DNA of 64,000 nt from Symbiodinium natans (Eukaryota; Sar; Dinophyceae; Suessiales; Symbiodiniaceae): the NCBI GenBank assembly GCA_905221605.1, contig CAJNDS010002213.1, positions 1,009,934 through 1,073,933 on the forward strand, in the 5' to 3' direction. Position numbers and translations under genes: made by a program. Position 1 is the first letter of the stretch. Each line of letters begins with the position of its first letter. This document shows positions 48,501 through 58,700 of this stretch, piece after piece. The notes beneath the pieces are model-generated. The model ran no database searches. It saw nothing but the letters and a program-made list of their open reading frames with translations, and was not told the origin of the DNA.

Positions 48501-51500
48501 CAGAGCCCAACCCCCTGAGCGCGCCACGCAAACGGACGAGTGCAGGACCTACCCGATGCTCCCGCGGTGGTTGAGCCGGGGTCTTTCCGTTGAGCTCCGC
48601 TGGCCAGGAGTTGCAGTAAACATGTAGGGTTTAGGGTGTAGGGTTTCTGGTTTAGGGTTTGGGGGTTTAGGGTTGAGGGCGCAGGGGGTTTTAAGCGTCT
48701 AGGAAGGGTTCCGCGCTCGCGAGGATTGTATTTTCAGGTGCTGAGGCTCTAAGGTTTATCTTAAACCCTAAACCCTAAACGGGTTTAGAAGAGCCTCAAC
48801 TGCTGAGCCCCGGTTGGGGACAAGGGGGGCCCTTGCAGTGCACACGACAAACCCCGAGGCCCCGTGAGCCCGAAACCCGAAATCCTAAACTGTAACCCTA
48901 AACCCTAGCCCTAAACCCCAAACCCTAAACCCTAAGTCCTAAGCCCTAAGCCCCAAAGCCCTAAACCTCAAGCCCTGTCTGGATGTCGACTTGGCGCCCT
49001 AAGTCTGAGCGAGCTCAGAGCACTAAACGTTCTGAAAACAGGGGCTTAGGGATCAGGGTTCCAGGGTTCACACTTCCTTCTGAACCCTCAACCCATACAA
49101 CCCTTTCCACCTGGGCGTTCCACTGAGTTTTCTCTGCAGGGATTCGGGGTTTGGGGTTTGGGGGCTTAGGGTGACGGGTTTGGGGGTTTAGGGCACAGGT
49201 TCGTTTTGGGTGGCTTGCCGTATCGCCTCAGGTGAGAACTTGTGCTCCTTGCTTCCAGATGGGGATCGGCCAGGGCCCCGGAGCAGGAGATTTTTAGGGT
49301 CTGAGGTATTTAGGGTTAGGATATGGCGGCTTTCAGGGTTTAGGGTTTAGGGTCAAGTCCTCTGAGGCTTTCCTTCTCCATTTTCTTCACCGTGCTATCC
49401 GACGGCAGCCTCTCGACCGAGGATCCCCCCGAGATGTGCAGGACAGCCGGGCCATGAGTGCGTCTTCAGGGATTAGGGTTGAAGGTTCGGGCTTAGGGCT
49501 TAGGGCTAAGGGTTTAATATTCAGGGTTAAAGGTTTAGGGTTGCAGATGCGTGCTGCAGAAGCATGAGCGCGTGTGCGCACTTCTGCAAACAGCTGCGCC
49601 CCCCCGCCAGAAGCGATGCTCTGACTGAGGTCAGCTCACTTCTACCGAATCAAGTCTCATCGGGAAGTGGGATCACAGTGCGTGTGTGTGCGTATGCCAA
49701 TCCCATAAGCCTTGGAGCCCTAGCCTGAGAGCTGCTCGGGCCGACGGTGAGAGGTTTAGTTTAGGGTTTAGGGTTCAGGGTTTAGGGTTTAGGGTTTAGG
49801 GTTTAGGGTTTAGGGTTTAGGGTCAGGAGTTTTTGGGGATCATGGTCGCTCAGGGCTGCAGGGGTGCAGGGGTTAGGGGTTTCGGGTTGAGACGTTTTCG
49901 ATGCTTTTGGCTTTAGGTGTTGCGGCTTCAAAACTCTAAAAACCCTTAAGCCCTTAAACGCGGAAAGCCTTTAAGCACTGAAAACCTTCAAACCCTTAAG
50001 CCCTTAAACGCTGAAAACCTTTAAACCCTTTAACGCTGAAAACCGTTAAACCTTTAAGCCTTCAAAAAACGTTATAGCCCTTAGACCTTTAAACCCCTAA
50101 GCCCTTGAGCGCTTTAAGCCCTTAACCATGGGGTGCGCGGGACTAAGCCCTCGTTGCCGTAAGGCCTAAACTCCAAAATCCACAGCTCTGAACTTTAAAC
50201 CCTAAACCTCCAAACCCTTGAATAAACACTCGTATATTCTGATACTGCTATACATTGTTATGGTTATACGATTATGCTATTTCCACTTTCTACGGTTTGT
50301 TGTACATTTCTACTATTGTTCTGTTCTATTATGTCGTTAGATTCTATGAACCCCCCCCCCCCCCCGGCCCTCAAACCCTCAAGTCCCAGACGCTTCCATT
50401 GACCCCCCCGCACAAAGCGCTGGTGCTCTCCGGGTGGGCTTCGGAGCCTTCGTGGGCTTGGGGTTTAGGGTTTAGGGTTTAGGGTTTAGGGTTTAGGGTT
50501 TAGGGTTTAGGGTTTAGGGTTTAGGGTTTAGGGTTTAGGGTTTAGGATTGGGCCGAGGGTGCATGGAGGTCTGAAAAACAGCTTCAGACACGTGGGGGGT
50601 TTGAGCGTTGCGGTGTTTAGGGCTGTTGAGTTTGGGGATTTCGGTGATTTCGTTGGTTGGGCTGGGGAACACCGCCGAGTGAAAGCATTCTGGGCAGGGC
50701 CGTCATTCGCACATCGGAACGGCTGAGCTACACGACGGCCGGGTACTCAGATCATCCACCTTAAAATCTCCACATCCCATACCTAGACGTGTTGCAAACC
50801 ACTTTGGCCGTTTTACTTGAATGTCCTACAACCCATAGAGGCCTATGAAGGCCTTATACACTCCTAAGCTCTCAAATCCCATCACCTGAGTCCACTTCCA
50901 TGGTGATGAGATGCGAGGGCCTTTCGCTCGGAATTGGGGGTGTTTACCCGGACACTAAGGCCGCCATTTCCCAAACATCGGCCGATCCGGGTTGGAGCTG
51001 ACTTAAACCCTGATTCTGCATTCTACGCCCTCACCCTTGATGTCCATTGGCACAGGTGGTTGCTGGGGTACCTCCTCTTTTCGGAAACCGCCAGATAGGG
51101 TACCCTTATACAGCGCAAGTGATAGGCTTGGAAGTGGACGTAACCTCCTCAAGCCCTGAAACCCTAAAACCCCGAAACCCCAAACCCTCAACCCTGAACC
51201 CTAAAACCTAAACCCCCTCCCCCCCCCAAAAAAAAAAACAAAACCCCCAAGAACATCCACGAACCCCAAGCCCAAAGCCCTGAACCCTAATGCAGCACCT
51301 CAGCCCTGAAATCCCCAAACCCCCGCCCCCAACCCCCCCCCCCCCCAAGAATTATGAGAAACAAAGAACCAGAGGTTGATACCTCGCTGCAAGGGACGGA
51401 TGGTGGCGACACAGCAGGCTGACAGGGGTTTATGGAGTTTGTGGGGATTAGGGGTTTTTTCGGGGCTGAGGTAGGGGTTAGGGATTTTGGGGTTTGGGGA

Positions 51501-54500
51501 TTTAGGGCTTAGGGGGGTTTAGGGCTTTAGGGAATCCAGCCACCCGCCTACTCCGAATTTGGTTGGGGGAGACGCCCGGACTCCGAAACGGTCGCCCAAG
51601 CCCGAACCCTGACGAGATTGGGGGGCGGGGGGGAGGTGGGGGGCCCAGGGTTGTTCTAACCCTAAACCCTAAAAAGATAGAGGCTTCCTCTTCGGGTTCA
51701 GATTGGTGTACATTGTTGTAGTCCTGCATTCTACCGAGACATGTCGAACAGGTTGCTATACAACAACCTCCGGCGCTTCGTAGCAGCATGGCATGTTTTT
51801 CAATCCCTTCCAAATATTTAGTGCTCTTATCGCAGTCTAGGACAGCCAGACGATACAACACCTAGGTCCTAAACCAAATTTAGCGGTTCTAGCTGAACAG
51901 ATGGTTATCAGGTGTCTTGGGTGTCTTGCGCTGTGTAATTCTTAACTTCGATGATAGCTATGGTAGCTAAAAGGGTGCTGACGGTGCTGTCAATTTCGCG
52001 TCTGTAGCTTCTGTGGTTTCAAGCTACCTCATGCTGTATGCAAGTACATAGATACATGTGCGTATGGATGTAATGTGAAACAGCAAACTCCGTTACTCAC
52101 GATAACTTCAGGCCTGAAACTTACATGAAACACACACACACACACACACACTCACGCACACCGTCTTTCAGGTGTCCTTCCCCCTCCTCTAAACCCGACC
52201 TGGAGTGCAGTGGTCCTTCTTTAAAGTCCCCTTTCTACTATGACGCGCCTGATCTCTTGAAGATTTCCGGGTCATCAACTGTAGTTTCTGCATGTGAAGC
52301 ACCCTATCGGGCAGAGATCCTTCAAGCTTGGGTGCCATGTGGTTGACATCACAAGCCTTCGAGCAAGTCTACCCCCCTAAACCCCCTAAACTCCCAAACC
52401 CAAGGCCCCCGATCCCCCAAGCCCCAAACCCCCAAAACCCCCAAACCCCCAAACCCCCAACATCCCAACCCCAAACCCCAAACCCCAAAAACCCCAAGCC
52501 CTAACCCTCCGCCCCTTCCGGTGTTGCCTTCAGTTGCTAGGCCTTGCGCCGGAGGTCCTGGCAGACCTGAGGCTGCTGGCAGCCATCACCTCCGCTCCTC
52601 GACGGTGGCGTTTAGGGCTTTGGCGTCCAGGGCTTTAGGTTTTTGGGGGGGTTTAGGGTTTAGGGTTTAGGGTTTAGGGTTTAGGGTTTAGGGACGAGGG
52701 TTTATAGGGCTAAGGCTTTATGAGATGTGCTTAGTTGGCTATACTTACAAGGGGCCGTATAGCTCAGAAATCGTCGCAGGGTTTCGAAAGCAGTTGCTGT
52801 TCGGGATTCCCGGAGGGCTGGGGTTTACTACTGTTTGCTTAAGAACCACCCGAGCACATTCCTCCTTATAAGGGCACTGTAGGGATGCTTATTCTACATT
52901 TTTTGGGCAGTGGTTCGAGCTTGGCTGTTGAGTGAATACGGCCCCATAAGCCCCCGAAGCCCCAAATCCCAAACTTCCCAAACGACCCCTAAACTCTAAA
53001 CCCTAAACCCTAAACCCTAAACCCTGAACCCTGAACCCTAAACCCTAAACCCTAAACCGCCCCTAACATCCAAAACCAAGATGCTTCAAGGCTCGGCGGC
53101 AGCAGCGTCTGAAGGAGGGTGCCATGGTGCTCGAAAGGCGCCGGCTGAGAGTTTGGGGTTTTGGGCTTCCTCTCCAACGATAACAAGAAGAAGCGTTTAT
53201 GGTTTAGGGTTTAAGGTTTCGGGTTTAGGGTGTAGGGTTCAATGATAGCAAGAAACAGGGTTTAGGGTTTAGGGTTTAGTGTTGAGTGTTTTGGATGTAG
53301 GGTTTTCGGGTTTAGAGTACGGTAACGTCCAAAAAGTTGGGACATCCTTGTCCCCATACCGAAAAATGCATATTAACGGGAATCCCAGCTCTAATCATCC
53401 TTAAACCATGTTCCAATTTTCTGGAGTTCACTGTAACGCCTACCTATAACGCCCTTGGTACGGCAATTGCCCCGAAACCTCCAAGCACGGCAGCAGCCCT
53501 TGTTTCAGGCTCCCGTGCGAGATGGTCTGGTCAGTGTTGAAGCCCCCCAAACCCCAAACCCCAAACCCCAAACCCCAAACCTTCGAAGCCTTCAGCCCTT
53601 GCAGCCCGCAACCCGACTCGCCTGAACTTGTCCCGTCTCTTTGCTTTTGGGCTGGCCCTGGCTGGCTTCTCCGACAGAAGTTTCGGAGCTCTACATGTAG
53701 CACTTCATGCTTCTCGTAGAGAGTGCTGCCTGTAGAGACAAGCATCTTGGTCTGAGGTCTAAGGGGCCAGCGCTAAGAACGATTTTTCCCTAAACCCTAA
53801 ACCCTAAACAATAAACCCTGTTAAGACTGCGAAGCTCGGTGGCTAGGAGCAGCACATCCTTCCAGCTGGATGACGATGGACGGGTGGTGGGGTTGGCACG
53901 CTGCCCCAGATAGGGTTTAGGGTTTAGGGTTTAGGGTTTAGGGTTTAGGGTTTAGGGTTTAGGGTTTGTTAGGGCTCTAGCAGTGTTGGAGAAGTCTCAA
54001 TGCGATGGGGTGAGAAGTCCAAGTTTTCTTGGAGCTCCTGCTCTGGATTTCTTCTTTTTCCTGTGTTACTAAACCCTAGACCTAAAGCCCCTAAACCCTA
54101 AACCCTAAACCCAAAACCCCTTAAACTACCACTTAGGCCAGATTGAGCCCAAGCTCGGTTCTTGCACTGAGATCACGCATGTGCAGCCTCCCCCCCCGCC
54201 CCCCGAAAACCCGAAACCGAAACCTCAAGGTACAGACCCAGCAGCGTAGCTTCCTATTCGGTCATTGCCGGAGTTGTCCGTGATCTTTGTCGGTTTTCCC
54301 CGCGCGTTGGCACAGGATTTTTGATCAGGGCTTCCACTTCTCTGTAGAGAAGCATGAACTACAGCCGTATTTGCCGTCTGGAAGAACCTCCAGGTATGGA
54401 GGAACTTAGGGACGCTGGGCCCTATTAGGCGTTTACGGTGTAGGGGTTGAGGGGTGTCTTTGGGGTTTGGGGGTGTGGGGCTGGAAAATTCAGGGGTTTG

Positions 54501-55097
54501 AAGTTGGTATTAGAGCTAGCACCACTCGAGCAGGCGCGGGAGTCGGCGTCGTCTGTGGGGGACCCCACCGCCTGCAAGCTTGAGTTGTTTAAGTTGGGAT
54601 GTTCCACCTTATAGTAGCAGTCCTTAAAAGGGATTAACTATAATAGGGGGTACTAGAATCCCTAATTACCAAGGACTGTTAGCATAGGGAGGAACATCCC
54701 AATGTTAAAGGCTCAGGGTTTGAGGTTTTGGGGTTTGACTAGGCCACCGAATCTTACCCTCCGAAAAAGGTAGCGTCGCTCATCCCACTTACCCGTGCTG
54801 AGAGCACTGAGTCAAGTCTTCGACTGGCGCCGCTGCACAAAGGGATTTGAATCCGCTGCCTACCGACCCCCTGAGAACCACATGAGAGCAGCGAACCCCA
54901 AAACCTAAACGCCTTCAAGCCCTGTGCCCCCACACCTTAGACCCTAAACCCCTCAACCCCTAACCCTAAACTTCCAGACTCCCACCTTGGGTCCTTACCC
55001 TAAACCCTGAACCCTCAACCCTAGACACCGCCGGGGCGAGCTCGAGGTTTCCCATCACCTCGTGGAAGAGCTCATGGTCCTCGCGCGCGGGCGCCAA
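39555..55097 (+). CDS. RNase II/DIS3-family exoribonuclease (RNB domain), split into micro-exons, partial
   Basis: Eleven exon candidates follow RNB-domain order. 39,555-39,597: VTIDPPHAK. 40,451-40,486: DLDDALSVEL. 42,445-42,492: VGVHIADVTHFVKPGS. 47,998-48,050: ATDLMARKRATTVYLVS. 48,546-48,602: TYPMLPRWLS. 49,367-49,435: LSFSIFFTVLSDGSLSTEDP. 50,698-50,742: AVIRTSERLSYTTA. 52,534-52,593: EVLADLRLLAAIT. 53,091-53,143: RRQQRLKEGAMVLE. 53,847-53,891: FQLDDDGRVVG. About 55,025-55,097: VSHHLVEELMVLA. The four acidic residues of the RNase II active site (IDP and DLDD) are kept. Phases agree at nine of ten joins; the join between 50,742 and 52,534 is unresolved and may hide an exon. GC starts several introns and GA the first. 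N-terminal PIN/cold-shock parts and everything after LVEELM are not seen. Family membership is firm; whether it is DIS3 or DIS3L2/RNase R-like, and whether it is functional, is not. Confidence 0.8.
40080..40315. repeat. GGTAGGCCTGTGGGTA degenerate repeats
   Basis: Imperfect copies of GGTAGGCCTGTGGGTAGC and GTAGGCCTACC in both orientations, within an intron of the RNB gene. Confidence 0.6.
41332..42237. repeat. Eight copies of an ATTAAATC-NN-GATTTAAT palindrome
   Basis: Imperfect palindromes of the form CAATTAAATCCAGATTTAA(TTG) occur at about 41,332, 41,408, 41,455, 41,515, 42,028, 42,078, 42,154 and 42,215. Four lie on each side of the TTA microsatellite, 40-80 bp apart. The sequence between them is unique. 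All lie in the second RNB intron. Confidence 0.8.
41536..41905. repeat. (TTA)n/(TAT)n microsatellite
   Basis: About 370 bp of imperfect ATT trinucleotides with CTT and ACT variants. The Asn/Ile-rich reverse frame is a shadow. Confidence 0.95.
43080..43290. repeat. Tandem pair of about 119-bp units
   Basis: Two diverged copies, near 43,093 and 43,212. Each contains GTTGGGGGAC, AAGGAATC, AAAGAGGTG-like sequence and TAAGGGGATCCCAAT. The CCTCGCAGATCGTCCGCC motif occurs at 42,932 and 43,172. It lies just upstream of the secreted-protein gene and may carry its promoter; this is inference. Confidence 0.65.
43373..47112 (+). CDS. Secreted Cys-rich protein, seven exons, nested in an RNB intron
   Basis: The start ATG sits in a GCCATGG context and opens a signal peptide (MAFGAASLLLPVLAIGVAA). 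Exons: 43,373-43,438 (GC donor), 44,941-44,986 (GTGAGC donor), 45,192-45,672 (GTATGT donor), 45,936-46,029, 46,389-46,436, 46,671-46,861 and 47,049-47,112, ending in TAA. All phases agree, giving about 329 residues. The Cys motifs VLHCGTCGACSSPYDQRI, CMDC and ACLQCDEYTSGPWYIMC with CNRRSSGIVGDITRNES remind me of an uncharacterised secreted family found in microalgae and oomycetes (recalled, not searched). Many N-x-S/T sites suggest glycosylation. If exon 6 is not spliced, it ends at TAG 46,872 instead. The exon 45,936 acceptor follows CCCCAAA repeats; introns 4 and 5 carry TTTAGGG arrays. Function unknown. Confidence 0.75.
43512..43632. mobile_element. MITE-like hairpin element, 121 bp
   Basis: Perfect 11-bp terminal inverted repeat TATCTTGGTAG / CTACCAAGATA around non-coding sequence containing GGTACCCC- and GGGTGCCC-type motifs. 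It lies in the first intron of the secreted-protein gene. It stands alone in this window. Confidence 0.55.
44612..44727. mobile_element. MITE-like family D, copy 1
   Basis: Starts TTGGGACGTTCCCCCTCAT and ends GGGCGAACATCCCAA. The inner arms ACTAACAGTCC / GGACTGTGAGTAAGT also pair. Matches the copies at 47,843 and 54,594. Inside the first intron of the secreted-protein gene. Confidence 0.7.
47843..47937. mobile_element. MITE-like family D, copy 2
   Basis: TTGGGATGTTCCCCCTTATG pairs with its inverse ending GGGGGAGCATCCCAA. The inner ACAGTCCTTAA / TTAAGGACT also pairs, so almost the whole 95 bp forms one hairpin. It lies in the large RNB intron, about 60 bp upstream of the exon at 47,998. Confidence 0.75.
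49920..50115. repeat. AAACCCTTAAGCCCTTAAACGC tandem repeats
   Basis: Diverged units of roughly 20-25 bp (ACCCTTAAGCCCTTAAACGC with AAAACCTTT), resembling the minisatellite at 32.5-32.9 kb on the opposite strand. Within an RNB intron. Confidence 0.65.
50458..50547. repeat. Pure intronic TTTAGGG array
   Basis: About 12 perfect TTTAGGG units within the RNB intron preceding the exon at 50,698. Similar intronic arrays lie at 42,770-42,865, 43,640-43,690, 46,070-46,140, 48,110-48,205, 49,757-49,822, 52,662-52,692 and 53,912-53,967. Confidence 0.9.
50743..52533. other. RNB intron region, possible missed exon
   Basis: Contains C/A-rich and G-run patches (51,207-51,250, 51,330-51,345, 51,620-51,650), a short (CA)n at 52,130-52,150, and C-rich CCCCAAACCCC sequence up to 52,500. 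One short RNB exon is expected here because the flanking phases do not join. I could not identify it. Confidence 0.4.
54594..54702. mobile_element. MITE-like family D, copy 3
   Basis: TTGGGATGTTCCACCTTATA and GCAGTCCTT pair with AAGGACTGTTAGCAT and GGAGGAACATCCCAA at the other end. In the last visible RNB intron. Confidence 0.75.
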
Positions 55098-55231
55098 GTT
55101 TCTGGTTCGGGTTTGGGGTTTTGCGGTTGAGGGTTTAGGGTTCTGGGTTTAGGGTTAAGGTCTGAGGTTTTGGGGGGGTTTGGGGGTTTTGGGCTTTGGC
55201 TTCAGGTTTTTGAGGTTTAGTTTGCGTTGTT

Positions 55232-55735
<504 letters not shown>

Positions 55736-55750
55736 AGATTCTGGCCCAAG

Positions 55751-58700
55751 ATGAGGATTTTATTTCTCGTAGCCGTAGCGAGCTTTCTTGGGTGCCTGGG
55801 TCCCAAGTCCCAGGGTCCAGCTATGGATCAGAATCGAGGGTTTCGGGAAGTAGCGCCCCCCGATGAAGCTGAGCAGCATGCGCAGCGAAGTCAGCTAACC
55901 ATGAACAAAGCCGGCAAGCGAAGCTACCAAAGAGCTTGTAAAGTTGCCCTGGCGAAGGGAGCAGCACTTTACAAAGGCCGTCTTCTGACAGCTCAGGCTC
56001 TAGGAGCTCATGAAGGACAATTCGCGTCTCCTGCGAAAGCGGAGAGGCGTTCTTTTCAACCGAACAGACAGATCCATCACAAATTTGACATGGAAGTCCT
56101 TACTTGGAACGCAGGCTCAATTACAAGTCGAGTTTGGAACGAGATTCTGGCCCTTTTGGCAACAACAGAGTACAAGAACATCAAAATCGTTTTCCTGCAG
56201 GAATCGCATTGGCAGCAGGACCAGGTCTACAGCTCAGGCCCGTGGTCAGTCCTAACCTGTGGCTCAACAAGCAGACACAAGGCTGGCCTGGTTGTCTTGG
56301 TGCATAGCTCACTGGCTCCTCTTTCAGAAATTCGCAGCACTTCCATTGTTCCAGGGCATTTGCAGCACGTCATGATCCCGTGGCAGAGATCCAGAATACA
56401 TCTCCTGAACCTGTACCAGCACGTCTGGGATTCAAAGCTCTCGAAGACGGAAAACAGAGGCAGGAGAAAGGACGTGATGACACAGCTCGAAAATCGAATA
56501 CAGAGAGTCCCACAACGTGACTTCTTGATTGTGGCTGGGGATTTCAATGCGCATGCGGTGACTGAACGTCCTCATATCGGACCAAGTGTGCCTCATCGAG
56601 TACGGTTTGCAAATGCGGATGTGAAGACACTGCCCTCGCTCTGCAAATCCTGTGGACTAACTGCGCTGAACACATGGGCTTCTGGCCATCGCAGTACGTA
56701 TGCTAACAGTGATGGCACATATTCCTCTCAGATCGATTTTCTGCTGGTCAGACTGCACGATGCTCGGAGGAGATCCAAGGAGGCCTACTCGGATAAGAAC
56801 TTTCCTGTGGCTGCCTACAGAGATGGATCAAAACACTTTCCAGTGCGAGCCACTCTGTTCATTCCTCCTTACAGTCCTACACCCAGCAAGCCACGGCCGT
56901 TTGATGCCACAGCCCTGGATGCGAGCTTTCGGCGGAAAGATGACAACTGGCAGGCATACTCACATCGTCTGACGGAAGCAGTGGTGAGGACAATGCAAGT
57001 GAGACCGTCTTGGCAAGAACTGGATGAAGTGATGGTTAGTGTATCAGCTGAGCACTATCCTCCTCCACGCAAGTCTCAGCCAGTAGCAGGTCCTATTCAT
57101 CAGGAATATTGGAAGAAAGTGCGGCAAATCCAGGCGCACAAGAGGGCTGGAACCGAGCATAATTCAGAATGCCAGAAGCTTGTGGAGGACATCAAGGAGG
57201 AGGCGCGGACTTTCAAAAAGCAGCAAAAACAAAGAAAGCTAGAGAAGCAAGAGCAGTTGCTTCTACAAGCCCAGGAAGATAAAAGGCAACAATCCCACAA
57301 ACTGGCTCATACTCTCAGGAAACTTGCTCCGTGGCGCCCAGTGCAGAGAGTCAACCTAAGGGATCAAGCAGGTGAGCCGCTTGATACGGAGGCCTCACTA
57401 AAAACTATGCGCGAATACTCGAGTCAAATCTTCTCCAAAAATTCTCCTTTGCACTCAGTAGCTGCTGTGCCCAGAGCAGCGATCACCGCCTTGCAGGTAT
57501 CCTCACAAATCAAGACAGTGCCAGTGGGGAAAGCAGTCCCCAGCACCTCAGCCCCAGTATCAGCTTGGAAGAGTCTAGGTCCTGAAGCCCACGAACACAT
57601 AGCAGGTCTAATCAACTCTGAGGTGTCCCAATCTGAAATTTCCCCTTATCTAAAGGACCCTCGAATTGCATGGATCCCCAAGCCGGGCAAGCCAGCCACC
57701 GCCATGAAAAACCTGAGGCCCATAGGAGTCATCAGCGTGCCAGGCAAAGTGCTAGCAGGCGCAGTGAAGACTCGCATTGCACCAGCACTGCAGGAGAGCT
57801 CACAGCTTCAGCCTCAATTTGCCTACATCAGGCAGAGGGGGGTGCGGGACGCCATCGCGAAAGCATGTCAGCACCTTGATTTCGTGCAGCAGCTCCGTCA
57901 AGTGCATCGCAGGGACCTGCACAAGTCCCAACGCGGAGCCAGGCAGGCTCAGCTGTCAGGGGCACTTACTATTTCGGTCGATCTGAGCAAAGCTTTTGAT
58001 TCTGTTAATAGACATGAGCTGCTAGCTGCCTTGGATCGCCTGGGAACAGACCCTGTTACGAAAGAACTGGTAGTTCAACTACACAGTGAGACCTCCTACA
58101 ACATGGGCACAAGTGGACTAGAGATTCAAGTTCCCACTTCTTCAGGAATCAAACAAGGTTGCAAGCTAGCCCCGGCATTGTGGTCTGCGCTGACACTTCT
58201 AGTCATGAGCAGAATGGAGCAGAAATGGGGCCCAGATAGCAAGCAAGCTAGGGACATCCTAACAGTCTTTGCAGACGATTTCCTGCTCCAGGAAACCTTC
58301 TCGAGCTTTCCTGAACTTCAGAAAGTCCTGCTCAGAATAGAGGCTCTCTTTCAGTCTCTTGAGGACGTGGGGCTGGAAGTCAATCCAACGAAGTCCAAAG
58401 CCTTGCTAATGGTTCAGGGCACTCAGCAGTCCATCTTTCGCAAGAAGCACACGATGCGCAAAGAGAAGCAGTTGCACATCGTCCTTCCCTCAGGACATAA
58501 GATTCCGATTCATCACAAACTAACATATCTAGGGGTGCAGCTCAGCTATGGATCCTACAAAGACCAGACTGTTGACTATAGGATCGCCCAAGCTCAAGGC
58601 AAGTTTGAGCTACTTCGACACATCCTGTGCTCCACTAAGGCCTTGGAGGCTTCAAAGAAGTTGGAGATCTGGAGGGTCTATGTGGAATCCTCACTCTTGC

